From Ficedula albicollis (taxonomy: Eukaryota; Chordata; Aves; Passeriformes; Muscicapidae), in NCBI RefSeq assembly GCF_000247815.1, contig NC_021686.1:4790037-4854036 (forward strand): DNA of 64,000 nucleotides, given 5' to 3'. Each line of letters begins with the position of its first letter. The first letter of the stretch is position 1. This document shows, in pieces, positions 24,089 to 37,086 of the stretch. The notes beneath the pieces are model-generated. The model did no database searches, had not been told where the DNA came from, and was given only the letters and a program-made list of their open reading frames with translations. Made by a program: the position numbers and the translations under genes.

Positions 24089-27000
24089 AAACATATATAC
24101 ATATGAGAGACAGAGAAAAGTTATCTGGAAACAGACTGTATTTTCTTCCCTGCTTATCTTAGGACTGCCTCTCTGGATGTAGTTTTCTGTCTCTTCTCCC
24201 ATTAACAGTAAGTTACCTGAGGTTTCAGGTGGAGCTGAAGACCAGTGGTGCATTTTCTCCATAGAGAAAAGGGTTGTGCTGTGTTCTGACTAAACACTAC
24301 TGGCTTCTTTAGACAAAGATGAGTATATATGGAATAATAAGAAACTTCTGTCTTTATGTGCAACAGTTGGGGTTTTTCCCTCAAAGTGTGCTTTTGCTGT
24401 TGGTCATAGCATCCATCTCACTGAAACTCTGACTGTAGTGTGCAGTTATGATCTCCTGGGGCATACAGAAATCTTCCAGACAGTGAAAGTGCACTTCCTC
24501 GTTTAAAAAACCCACCAAAACTTATCTGTGCATCTGTTTCAAGCAAGTTTTCTACCTAATAAAATGTGTATAAAAAGTAGAATAACTGGTTTTGCCCAAC
24601 AGTTTATTTTGCTTTGTGAAACCAACCTTGTCCCATTCTGCCACACAACATAAATAGAATAGGTCAGGTTCTCCTGTCAGGATTCTTTTCCTGGGTAGGC
24701 TGGACATTATATGTTCCATGGAGATTTTTTTTTTTTCCTGGTGGTTGAATGAAAGCCAGGATGTTATTGTATCACTTCATATCAAATTACATTGTCACAT
24801 AATGATATAATTGCAGAACACAAGCAGATGCAAATGTTATAGTGCAATAAAATGTCACAACTGAGAACACTGTTTGTAATTTCATTTTAAAGTTTGTGGT
24901 TGAAACTTTGGGACACAGTTGGAATATGAGTTTCAGGATGTCTACATTTGTCTTCAATCAATGTGGTTTTATTTATGTTTCAGAAATTAAGAAAATAATT
25001 TTAGGTATCAGTATCCCAAGTGTCAAAAACACTGCTGAGGTCTCCACTCCAAGAGCTGGAGTGTGTTCCTCAGTGAAGACTGGTTTGGGCTGGGAGAATT
25101 TCTCAAAGGGAATGAGAGAAGATGTCATTGAGTAACTTTCGAAATGCACTTTGTGTCCAGCAAATCACTGCACCATAAACTGTATTTTCATCAGTCAAAT
25201 CGACCGTTATTGGAAAAGAAAAATGTGGTGCATTATGAAAAATTAATTTATGAGAAATGCTAAGCTATAAAGAGAATTTATAGTTTTATTTTTTTCTTGA
25301 AAGTCTATAGAAAGAAAATTACAAAATCAAATTTTCTTTAAAAGAGACCCCCCCAATTCCTTTTTACTGTTTAAGTGTTAAGACTTAAACTAATATTTCC
25401 TTTCAATTGTTCTTCCGAACAGTTTGTTTTAATTGATGCAACTGCAAGTGAAAAACCTTTGAATTTACAGATATCTTAAAGGATATATCTCTTTAAATTT
25501 TTCTCTCACCATGCTGTCTGCATTCATTACAGGCAAATCAATGAAAATTGATAAAGCCATGATGGAAAAAAGGAATGTATTTGTATTCATTACAGGGGAT
25601 CAGAGATAATAATAAAATGAAATGTTGTTATAGTGAGATATAAACCCAACCTAAGGAATTGTTCAATATGTGAATAGCAAGATACATTTCATTACTGGGA
25701 TATGGAGCAACTTGATAGCGGAAGCCAATAATTTAAAAAGTCTTGAGCACAGGGTTATGCTGACTATCCAGTTCGATACGTTAATTGACAATAAATCCTG
25801 CTTGCCTATAAAAAGCACTTGACTAGTCATTTTCAAGATGGTCATGATTTTTTATGATGCGGAACTTTTAATTTACAGGGATGATAAAAATAGATTTACT
25901 TTCAGCCACTTGTATTTGATTTAATTACCTAATCAACTATAAATCATCTACTATTGAAAAAGTAATTTAACAGAGATGATATTTTGTCATCATTTTTTTC
26001 TTAACTAGGAGAGAGTCTTTTGTAAAGGAAGGTGAAATAGGCTTTAGAGGAATTAAAAAATTCTGTCCTTTTTGGGGAAGGGTTAGAAGATCAGAGTCAA
26101 GAAGTTCTGATTCAATGAGTTTTGGAAAACTCGTTTGTGGCTGCCTAATGTTCTGTTACGAAAGCAGATAGTAAAAGCTCTCTCACAAAAATCTGACAGG
26201 TTACATGAAGAAATCTAAACAATTAAAAGAACATGGGGATTAAGAAAAGCCCACAGTGGTACTTTGGAGGGAGAAGTGTAAGGTTTTAGAGAGAAAAGGC
26301 TATTTGTTTTCCCATCTGCAGACACTTGTATTAAAGAGGCCAGCTATATCCTGGAGTGAAAATATTCCATCCAAATATTTCATATTTATTTCTAAAGTTC
26401 ATAATGAAAAATATTGCAAATATCATAAATGCCATTAACCAGAATGTGGCTATGACATCCCAAAAAAACACATTTACATAGTGCTGATAGTGCTTGAGAT
26501 GAAAAGCTGTCCAAATAAAAAGTTTCTGGAGTATATTCAGAGGGGAATTTTTGGTCAAATGAATAACAGGTCTCACATAGGGACTCAGAGATTACAAAGC
26601 AAGAATTTATTGCACAATTTTTTGCTGTTTGGTGTTGTTGTTTGGGATTATTTCAAAAACAGATAAGCACCCAAATTCCCACAAATATATCTCCAAAATG
26701 TATAAGGGGTGGTGAGAGGAAAATGAAATGCATGTGGAATGAGGAAAATAGTGTGATAGTGTGGGATTATAAAAATAATAAAAGTTAAGAAAGTAGAGGA
26801 AGTAAAGATAGGAGCAGTCATGCCATTAACATTATGGACGAAGAAAAATCAATGCTAGAAAATATCTCCTGGAGAATTTGGGTCACTTTATGAGATGGGA
26901 ATAAAGCCAGCTTCTATAATAAGGGTAAAAGAATAATGTGAAATAATGAAAACCAAGCTGGAAAGTGGAGATTTGAGACTGCATTACCCTGATAGCTAGA

Positions 27001-27980
27001 AGGCTTTATTAAATTTAAGTAAATAAACAGAAAGAAAAGTATGTATGTTAATAAAAATGTGCATTTTCGTTATGGGTAACAACAGATTTTAAACAAACTG
27101 AAGAAAAGGATACATTATAAATCCTATAGCTCTTTCCAAGGAGAGTTTAGGAACTTTGCATTTTAATTTTCACAAAGTTTTATTCTGGGATGTCCACAGT
27201 CTATTTCACAACCAATACGAAATTAAATCTGCCTTCACAAAATTGCTCAGTATTACTGTAGGCAAATGAAACTTGCCATATTGAGTTAGACTGGAATTCT
27301 TTTATCAGATGAGGCTGAGATGAGGTGCTTGGAAGGCAGTATAAGGAACCCTGAGTAGGACAATTAGGATATGGCTTGCCTACACAAAAGTGTTGTTCTT
27401 TCCTACTCAGTGAGAGGTTGGGTTACAGAGATGTGAAGGTTATGTTCTCTCCAACTGTTCACGATTTCTTTTTACCCACCCCCACCCCCTTTTAGTCAAC
27501 TGTTAGAATTCATGGGATTTTAGAACATTGATTTAGTACATGTACTTCTGTATTCAGCCAGGGATGAGCTTGTGAATTACCAGACTTGTTTCAGCTCCCA
27601 TCAACCTGTTTTGGTTTGGGTCTGGATGTTAATCTTCTGAGACCAGACTGATGACTTGATGGCATATGTTAATTGATTGTGTGGCCTTGCTCAGTGTAAG
27701 AAATTCTAGAAGAAGCTGTCTTGATGTCCTGCCTTGTGTCCACTGCACAGAAATGGACACAGCCCCAGCCTGGCAGGAGGTGATGGCCCAAACTGCAGCC
27801 ACAGGAGGCACACTGCAATGTTTCCATGCAGAGCACAAGTGGAGATGGTGACTTGAGTGGCCAGGATACATGTGGGAAAAGTGACTAATCTGGACGTGTC
27901 AGAAACAGCCTTATGTCTACAGAATTATCTACTGGTGGTGATATACATGGCGTTTTCTAGTGCTGGAGACATATCTATAT
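24089..27980. other. AT-rich noncoding stretch, conserved-element character
   Basis: This is the most AT-rich part of the window. Subregions 24760-24890, 25140-25270 and 25780-25990 look like conserved noncoding elements: TAAT, TTAATTTA and ATGCAAAT words at high density without simple repetition. 26030-27000 is A-rich on the plus strand and could hide an old, unrecognised transposon. A GC-richer pocket lies at 27700-27860. No exon was identified. Confidence 0.4.
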
Positions 27981-28126
27981 CCAGGGAAGTGTTCCAGGCC
28001 AGGCTGGACAGAGCTCTGAATGACCTGGGCTAGTGAAAGGTGTTCCTGCCCCTGGCAGGGGAGTGGAACAAGATAATCTTAGTGTCCCTTCCAATCCAAA
28101 CCATTCTGGGATTTCATAATTCTATG
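27981..28126 (+). mobile_element. CR1 LINE, 3' end fragment
   Basis: The segment follows the avian CR1 3' end in order: ccagggaagtgttccaggcc, an aggctgga block, a ctagtgaaaggtgttcctg block, a ggcaggggagtggaac block, then cccttccaatccaaaccatt and a degenerate tail ending in attctatg. Several substitutions are present, so it is not a very young copy. CR1 is the dominant retroposon of birds, and this truncated 3' piece is the commonest form. The tail orientation shows insertion in the plus direction. It carries no coding capacity. Confidence 0.95.
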
Positions 28127-28636
28127 GCATAGAGTCTTTGGTCAAGATGATACTAACAGGAAACCAAAAAGACTTGTTTCTGTTGTAGTTGCATCTAGTT
28201 ACTACCCATGTAGTTATTTTACTCCTGTGTGCTTAGTAATTATTCTAATATTGGTAATATTGGTGTGCTCCAGGAATGCTTAAGTTTATGAACTGGCCAT
28301 GCATGAAACCCATTTGATGAAGATACAGACCAGCCATTAAGTTTCTGACTATTTCGTAGGGATTAACAAAAAATAAAAAAATAGGGTCTCCAAAATTGTT
28401 CCTTTCAGTGGCAGACAAATGCTCCTTTAGCCCAGAAATTCACCTGGATAACAGAAGTCTAAACATACTGCTGTGACTCTACTTTTCATGTGCTAAGTCC
28501 TGCCAGATATTTGGTGTGAAATTTAAACTGAGCAAGCAGCCCCCAAATAAACATAATGAGGGTGTGTCACAGATCGGTCATCAGCAGTCTGCATGATGTG
28601 ACTGCTCATTTTTATATTGAGGAGTTCTTTATTCCC
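28127..28636. other. Noncoding stretch between CR1 and LTR
   Basis: About 500 bp of AT-rich sequence. A 9 bp word (taatattgg) is doubled near 28249. I see nothing else recognisable. Confidence 0.5.
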
Positions 28637-28925
28637 TGATTTATCTGGCTTTCATGACAAGGTTTTGGTAGTGGGGGAGCTACAGGGGTGCCTTCAGTGA
28701 GAAGCTGCCAGAAGCTTCCCCCATCCCACAGTGCCAATGCCAGCAGCTCCAGAGGGACCTGCCACTGGGCAAGGCTGAGCCCAGCAGTGAAGGTGGTAAT
28801 GTTACTGGGATAAGAGAGTTAAGAAAGGGCACTAAAACCCCTGGCAACTGCAGCTGGAGAGAGAAAGATCAGAGCAGAAGGAGGGGGAGGATGTGCAGCC
28901 TGTGGTGAAGTCCCTGGTCCACTCA
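28637..28925 (+). mobile_element. Avian ERVL-type LTR fragment (solo)
   Basis: From about 28637 the sequence follows the start of a common avian endogenous retrovirus LTR that I recognise from memory: a ctggctttcatgacaaggtt opening, ggtttggtag-like and agaagctgccagaagcttcc blocks, a ccaatgccagc block, a gggataa...ttaagaaa segment where the family normally has its TATA-like promoter, then a purine-rich ggagggggaggatgtg stretch. The match fades around 28925, so only the 5' part of the LTR remains. The TATA-like core is altered here. No internal retroviral sequence, primer-binding site or viral gene lies nearby, so it is a decayed solo or truncated LTR. Confidence 0.85.
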
Positions 28926-29886
28926 GGATCAAGCCACCACCCTCAAGGAGACACTGGGCTTGTACAAACACAAGTGATGTTTCCAAGTATCTCTAAAGGT
29001 GACATGTTCTACTCTAGAATTCGCTGCCAGAAAGGAAGGGACAGTGTGGCCTCTCTTGATGGTTCAGACTGTTACCTGTGTTCACTTGCCTGGCTTATCT
29101 CTTACTTCCCTGGGAGCTCTTGACAAAAACCTGAGAACAGCCAAAGAGTTTATCTTGCACAGGTCACCCTTAGTGCATAACAGTTTCATATTAATTAGGA
29201 TACAATTGCTGAAAGGTGTAAAGGATACAGAAATGCAGTGCACTGCAGGAAGCAGGGATGGGGTTGCCTGGGAGGAGAGCAGATTTTCATGTTCACACTA
29301 CTCTGAGCGAGAGAGTTTGATGCCATCGCAGTGCATTTTAACCAACAACCTTTAGAATTCATGTCCATGAATATTTCTGAAAGCTTTGCTAAGTTTCCTT
29401 TTTTCTGACCCCAGAGCTCAGAGCAGCTGCTGCCTGCCCAGGGCCAGGGCCAGAGACTGGGAAGAGCAGCAGAGTTCCCTTGATGACAGGAACTCCATGA
29501 ACACCCTCAGAAATTCCTTCCCTTTTGATATTTATTTTGCATTTCTCCACTTTATCAGGCTAAATGTTTCAAAGACATAACTTTGATCAAATTAATCATG
29601 CTTAAATGATTTTGGAAAGGAAGAATAGTAGAAACAGTAAAAGAGAGAACATGGCATCTGTAAGAACTTTGGTGATTGATTGTTTTGATGTATCCAGAGG
29701 GAAACCTGCTTGTATTTATATTGTTTGTGTAAAAATTGGCCTTAAAATAGTCCCTTTCTCCCCAAATGTGCTTTGATAAATGCCACTGAAGTGAGTTTTA
29801 TAGCCTATAAAACTGATGTTGGTGGGGCAAAATGGTGTAATGGATAACAGTATATCCAAGTTCTCAATTTTTGAGATATTTCCAAT
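28926..29886. other. Noncoding stretch, nothing recognised
   Basis: Mixed composition, slightly GC-richer at 29230-29480. Frames of up to 118 codons on plus have no recognisable content. Confidence 0.5.
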
Positions 29887-29989
29887 AAGAATTCAATTTT
29901 TTCCCAATGTTCAAGGATCGCTACTCAAAGTCACACCAAAGAATTCAATTTTTTCCCAATGTTCAAGGATCACTACTCAAAGTCACACC
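29887..29989. repeat. Tandem doublet, 52 bp unit x 2
   Basis: Copies at 29887-29938 and 29939-29989 begin with aagaattcaattttttccc. I find a single difference (ggatcg versus ggatca), again a CpG-to-CpA type change. No further copies are present. Confidence 0.95.
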
Positions 29990-32900
29990 TATGACAGTCA
30001 TTTACATTTAGCCTAAGTTCGACCATTTCCCCCTCACAGTCGTAGCACAGGTATCCTCATCCAACATCATCAGGCAGAATTACTACAGAGGGGCTTGAGA
30101 ATCCTTGGATAAGTGTAGGTCACAACATTTTCATTTCTTTACTGTCTGCTTACAGGTATTTGGTCCTCAAAATGCACTTTTCCTCCAGACAAGGCCTGTG
30201 AATGAAGCTGTGCTGCAGCTGCTGCCATAGAGTCAAGACAGAATTTTGCTATGAGTTTTTCTGGGAAGGGCTGAGTCTGTTCCAAATACCTTATTTTTAG
30301 ACAGAACTAGGTGTGAAATAAGATGAGATAACTGGTATTTGTTCTAACAAAATATTTTTTCTTTCTTTTTAAGAGAGAAGAAACTGTCAGAATTATTTAG
30401 GAGCTGTTGGTACTAACAGCAGGGTAGAAAGAAAGGTCCTGTTCATTATTGTAAAAAGACACTGACTGCCTTTAAATAAACTAAGTCCTTCCTAAAGGCA
30501 CTAAAATAAACGCTATAACTTCTTCCTGTTATTACTGCAGCTCCAAGTATAAATCGGGAATTGACCCAGACAGCAATTCCTTTTGTTTTAACCTTTTAGA
30601 CGCTAAAAGGGTGTATCTTTTTCCTCACTCTGTTTGCCAAAAGTAGTGGTTTATTATTTTTCACATAGCGATCAGGACGTTCTCTGAACAATCATTTAGG
30701 TTTCTTAGATTCCCTAATTCCTCTTCCAGGACAAGTCTGTGTGTCGAATCTGTAGTGCTCCTAACGAGTTGCTAATGAGGTTTGCAAATGAGGAGGCACA
30801 GACAATGAGGTGGTGGTGACAGGAGGCAGATCTGGAGCAGGTTTGGTGAGCAAGGATTTGGCACCTGTAAGGGTTTAGTGATTGCCTCACCCCCTGCGCT
30901 TCTCCCCGTGTAGCTCCAGTGCCCAGAGCTTTGGGGGAATGAGGAACATTCCTGGCTCTGGGTGCTGCATTCCACTGCTTTGGAGACCCTCCCTAGAACA
31001 GGAGTCCTGCAGGTTGCATTCCTGAGTTCTGCAGCTGAAAAGAGAAAAAATCCTCAACCAGGAGTGGGAGAATGCCTGATTTAACAAAATTAGCCTCACA
31101 TTCAAAATTGTTGAGGATCACATTTTGAATGGGGAACAGATGGAGAAGTGCTGAGCTTTGTCTTAGTGTCTCTATAATGCTTCTTATGCAAGAATGTGTT
31201 TTTATTTCTTATCATAGTTCACTTGAGTCTTATAATTCTGGTAAGATCACCCATAAACAAAACAAGGCAGCTCTGGAGTTTACAGAGTCTACTGATATCC
31301 TCCTCTGGAAAACAGCGAGTCTGACTCTGTTCAAATTGAATATGAGCTAATTAAGATGAAAATATTTCATGCTTTTCATTACTTATTTTGGTTAGTCAAA
31401 GTAATTTAACCCACTAAATCTGAGTTATCTTTTACATTAAAATCGTGAAAGGTAGTGCAGAGGGTAGGTTAGCTGGTGAATTCCCCACTTCTCAAGAAAA
31501 GAGCAAACCTGAAGGGCTTAACGAGTAAGGAGCTGGAGCACTTGTGCTAATTACCTGGTTTGTATTGCTATTGTGGATCAAATTAACCTTTTGGTGTGTG
31601 TCTCCTATGTAAAACGTGGAAGCTACATTACTGTGGGAACAGTGCATAGTCTGTAGTCATTACAGAACATGGCCATGGACCATTATTCAACATTTCTGCA
31701 AGTTAAGAAATAATTTTAATATGCTTTTCCTTACTGCTTAAGCTGCTTACTTACCAAGTTCAATCTTCTTTCTAAAAGAGTCTTTATTTGTGAAAGTATT
31801 TTTACAAAGAATACCAGCCTTATTTTATAGTGACTTTCTAAAGAACTAGACAAGTCTATTTGAAGCTTTTCTTTGGTATTAACTAGATATTTTATCATAA
31901 GTGAGCAAGGCGTTTCTGGTTCACTAGTCTTTTTTGCTTTCCTGAATGCACTTCAACCTCATTCATGGTTCAAGTTTATATAATCCTTATGCCTTTCATA
32001 CTTCTAAATCCTTCACAGTGTTTTCTGTATATCTGACTCTGCTAATATCCACAGAACCTGGGTCTTAAAGCTCTCTCCCGAGCTTGTATAATTCTGCTCT
32101 GAGGGTAAAATACTCATTTTCACCAATCTCTTTCCTGCTCATAAGCAAGGGCAATGTTTTTGTTAATGCCAAATCCCCCTGACCTCAATTTTGTCCTCTG
32201 AAACCCCAAATCCATTTCTTACAATGAAAGTATGAACTGTAGCCTGGCCATTAATTTATTCTTGCCCTGAACACCAGTTATGAACCTGCTGCCCAGTTTT
32301 CTTGATCTAAGTCTGATAGCACTTTGTTGTTTGCTGCTTTCTTCCTTCCACTACTTCCTCCTTGAACTTTAAATGGAAAGAGGATTTTTTTTTGAGTGTA
32401 AATATGCAAGCAAACATGATAAAGGCCAGCGAGGTTATAACTTTGGTTCTGGATAGGTAAAAGTGTATCTATCACTGCTCCAGGATAACTTTATGTATTT
32501 CACATTACACAGCTGTGCCATGTACAAAAACAGCTGGATTTGTTGGGAATGATGGAGAACTCTCTTCCATGGTGCTTGGTGTAAATGTTGACTATGATAA
32601 AGCATGATTGTAGCTGCAGTAAAATCTTCTACATCTGAATACCTCTCTTGGACAAATTGTGGATGTTTACCAAGTCCCTGTCTTCATATGCTAGTTTGCA
32701 AGTTTTCATGCACTACAGATAATGCATCAGGAAGGCCATGAGTCATAAATGTGTATTTAAAAAATGTATTGCAGGGCACTTTGCAAGGGTTTGGGCTGCT
32801 ACAGAGCAGCCTTGTGGTCTATCAGCTGCCTTGCAGCCACTGCAAATGGAAATGGAAGTTCAGGATGATCTGCAGTGGGTTGCTAAATCAATTGCAGAAC

Positions 32901-35900
32901 AAAGCTGTGTGCTCTGCTCTGCTCTCACAGCTCAAGGTGTCTGCCTGTTCTGTCAGCTCCCTTTGCTTGCTTTGCCATTTATTTTAACAGGAACCTGCTC
33001 AGCTTCAGGGAGCACCCTCTGAAAGCAGCCAGGTCTCCGCTTTTGCTATGCAGAATGTTCAGCAAATCTGTTACCCTCCATCTCTCACCCAAATACAAAA
33101 TTCCCTCTCCGAGGTTAGAACATTGTGTCAAAGCAGGAAAGCCTCAACTAGATTGATTTATAAAGCTAAAAAGAAGACATCTTCTGCCTGGGCTCTGAGC
33201 AGCAGCTGTGTTCCTGGGGCTATGCCCTATGCCATTCCAACCCTGAAAGCACAGGGAGCTTTAAATGAACAAATTTTTCAGTGTTACCTGCACATCACGT
33301 TTCCAACCAAGGAACCAGAATATTTTAGCATGCTCTCAAGGCAGTTATGTTTAAAGACTTTTTTTGGTGAATTTTATCTGCTTAGTTAGGGAGTTCCTTT
33401 TTTTTTCTGGGGGTCTTCAGTATGGTGTTGACTATGCTGGTAGAACTCTACATTGGAATATACCTGATAACCTCTACTGTCTAAATCCTCTTTCTTTGAA
33501 ATCACTTTTGCAGGTTTTATTATATTTGTTTAAAGAATTTTATAGTTCCAGGCTTATTTGACTTGCAAGTGTACTGCAGGTCTTTTCCTTGAGCTTCCCT
33601 CAGCAAAGACTGATGGTCAAGATGATCAGGCTGTGGTTTTGTGGAATCATTTTGTTTTCACGTGGAGTGTGTGGGATGGTGGACTTTCATAGACTTGCTT
33701 GGTAACAGGAGTAAAAACATATGGATTGGTAATTTAAAAAAATCAAGCAATATTCAATTTATGCAGGCCTTGAAGCTGCTGTGTTATATGAGCCAGATGA
33801 GGAGCATCAGGCTATATTTGGATTTCAGGATGGGAAGGCCCCTGTAGCCTTGTAAGGTCCAAGATGCTTTAAGGGAACATGATCTCAAAACCCACGACTG
33901 AATACAAAATGCTGGAATGTTTGCAAGAATGGACCCAACTTAGACAACAGTTCTGAGGGTCAGTGGTGTGCTTAGTCCTCTGTTGTGGCATAGATTTTGC
34001 CATCACCTTTCCATCTATATTTTTAAGTCTTTGTCAAAATGCAGTAACTTCTTCCTGTATTTTTTTGTATATGACAGTAAGGAGAAGTGGACAAAAGCAG
34101 AAATGTCATACAATTATTCAGAAGCTTGCCAAAACTCTCTTTATATTGCAAAGTACTTCAACAAAAAATTAATCTTTCTGCTGTGATTAGTTTTGTCATT
34201 AAGTAAATGAAACTGTTTTGGCTTTAGATTTTAAAACTAAAACAGGAATAATATTTCTCCTCTCCCACATAGCAAATGAAATCAATATGAATGTGTCTAA
34301 CCAAACTGCCTTGACTCATTCTTGCCCTTACCCCTTCAGCCTTTCCTGCAGGTATGTTTAGTTAGCTGAAAGGCAAGAAATAACTGGAGAGAACAGAATA
34401 AAGTCACACAGCCTTTTTCTCCTGTCTATTCCTATATACTGTGTTCTTGTGATAATGTTTTTACATTTACTTATCTGAAGATTGCCCTCTGCTGCATTAG
34501 CCATTCAGTGAAAATTGAAATATTCGATCTGGCTATTGTTACTTCATGAAAACTTTGGGTTTAGTTAGTTTATTTTTCAGACCATTGAAAGGAATCAGTG
34601 AAGAACACACTTTTATTCAGGTGAACGGCACGCTAATTTTGTTTTACGCTTTAGGGAACTTCAGATTACAACTTTTGTAACTATACCAGCATTGAGCTAA
34701 GAAGGGCATGCAATAAAATATCTTAATTGCCCCACATTTTCAGGCAGTAGGCTTGATCATGTGTTTGTGTATTACCTGCTCTTTAACAGCTACTTGCTGG
34801 AGGAGAGACATATTTGTTTTATAAGCCACCTGTACAAATGCAAGGCTATTAAATTGCCTTCTGTGGAAAGTATGTCATGTTTAGATTCCAAAAACACGGA
34901 GTGTGGTTTGAAATGGATTCTTCATCCATAACCGTGTTTTTTGCAGCCCCATGTGAAGCTCTCACAACACACCCGGTTGAGAGCAGCAGCTCTTCATCCC
35001 TTCTGTGTCAGCTTTGGGGCCATGGAGGGCTCCCACAGGACTGGACTCATGGGAGTGTGAGTTGGGAGTGTGGAGGAGGCACAGCCCTCTTTTGTCCCTT
35101 CTCTGCCTTGCAGGGCAGGATCATGGTGGCAGGAGAAAATCAGCTTTCCCTGATTATATAGGAAAATTCAGTGCATGGCTCAGTAACAGAGACTGCTTTT
35201 AGAATTAAAGTGGGTGTGTTTCTGAGTCTGGCTGGAGTCCTAACTGTGCTGAGAGTCAGCAGTAATATATGGGTGCAGCTACCTGCCTGATCCCTCAACT
35301 GCAACAGTCCAGCATTTGGCTTTTCCCTAAAATATCTCAAGATAATGTTTTCAGTATTGATTACATTAATCTGCAGTTTTCTCCTGTGGTCTAGTAAATC
35401 CTGAATCTACCATTCTGTGTCATAAAGTATTGCAGAAAGTCTGGGAAGATGAGGAATTTTTACTTTTAGAGAAACAGTGTATATATTATCCTATTATTTT
35501 TTAATATATACCATTATTTGTAATTATATACATAATGAATGCTATAAAGAAGTGTCAGTATGGAGCACATTCTTTTATGGTTACTACAGTTATATTTTCT
35601 GCTGAAAATCAGCCATCTACGGTGTGATGCAAATGCTTTTGCAAGGCTCACTACTGATAATCAATGAGGAAAAAAAAGTACTCATTGAATGCTTTCACTT
35701 TTGCCAGATCTGCTGTGGTTTCCAGTCTTTAGAGGCAGACAGATTGAACAATTGGATGATGACCATGAGCAAAGTGGGGTGGGAAATATTATCAGTGACA
35801 TATCTAGTGTGCACTGAGGCTAACATTAGCTTTTTATGTATAGTCTGACAGCAATACAGCATCAGAGCAGTTACAGAAGTGGAGAGTTCAAGGATAGAAG

Positions 35901-36339
35901 GTGCTGGATTCTGGATCACTGCAAAACAGCTCACACAGAAATTAGGGGGCTAAAGCAAATCAAGGGCATTAAAGTACTTCAACTAAGGAGTAACAAAAGT
36001 GCCCATCAGGATTTCAGTGTGCTTTTTGAATAAGATAGGGTGAATTTAATGAGTGACTTCAAGGAGTAATAGGATAGTTATGTTCTGAAAGTGAATGGAG
36101 ATTAATTCAGAATCTGGAATTACAAGAGTTGTAGGAATTAACAATCAGCTGCATAAAAAAGAATCATCTGCAGCAGATGAAGAGACCATTAGTTCTTTGA
36201 AAATGTCTGGTATCTGAGGAGACTGCTAACAGGGAGACCTTATTAGAAATTATTTTTTCTTGTGAACAGCAGAAAATGAAGTCTGGTTTTCTATACTTAT
36301 TTTTGCATCTTAAATCCTTTGCATGCCTCTATTACAAAC
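29990..36339. other. Long noncoding stretch, no gene recognised
   Basis: AT-rich single-copy sequence. About 34540-34830 has conserved-element character (balanced words such as ggtgaacggcacgctaattt in non-repetitive context). GC-richer pockets lie at 30770-31000, 32770-33010 and 34950-35130. 35860-36270 could contain an old diverged retroposon but I cannot match it. No splice-bounded frame, RNA gene or tandem repeat was seen. Confidence 0.4.
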
Positions 36340-37086
36340 ACTTTTCACGTTTACATTTGCCTTGTGTTGCCACCTCCTTTTCTAGCTCCTTCCAGCAGTG
36401 CCCTGTCCATCCTCTCCTTCCCTCAGGGACCTGCTTGTGCCCCCAGTGTTTCCCCTCCAAGTCTGTCCCTTCTGGTCCTGCCATCCCCCTGCCTCCCCCC
36501 GCACTCTGTCCAGTGTTTGGGGAAAAGCTGCCTGGGTGTTGGCTGGGAGCCAGCTGCTCCTGGCAGAGATGGACTGTCCCATCTCTGCTTTGACAGGACA
36601 TGACAAGGTCTCTGTTCTCTACCCAGATGACAGACCTGACTAAAGCTGATCAGGGAGGTGTGGGAAGTACAGAGAGTATCCGAGAGGGAACCACAGCTCA
36701 GGGACACACTGGCTCAAATACTGACCTCTACCCTTTCCAGGGCCACACTGCTTCACCTCCTGGGGCCAAGCAGCATCTCAAACCTACAAACAAAACATGG
36801 GTAACCAGGGCCTGCTGCAGCAGCATCACTCTTGGCAGCCCCTGTCAGCAGGGCCACAGTGCCAGCCAGCTCCCTGGGGCTCAGGCAGCCCCAGGAGACA
36901 TCCAGCACCCCAGCCCTGCTCTACCAATCTCCAGCTAAAACTGTCACAGACTCTGATACTTGCAAACACATCTGCATCAGCACTGGTGTGAGGCATTCTC
37001 TGGGAAGACACCAAGACCTGCCTTCTCTCTTTCTTGGATTAGGCTGCTCTGTGAGCACAGGGTGGCTCAGCTGATGTGGACCGAGG
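36340..37086. other. GC-rich block next to the antisense LTR
   Basis: About 750 bp of clearly higher GC than the surroundings. 36365-36510 is strongly C/T-biased on plus. Overlapping frames of 60-112 codons are open on both strands, typical of stop-poor GC-rich DNA. It lies where internal retroviral sequence would start if the neighbouring LTR were a 5' LTR, but I see no primer-binding site and no gag, protease or polymerase motif. Origin unknown. Confidence 0.4.
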
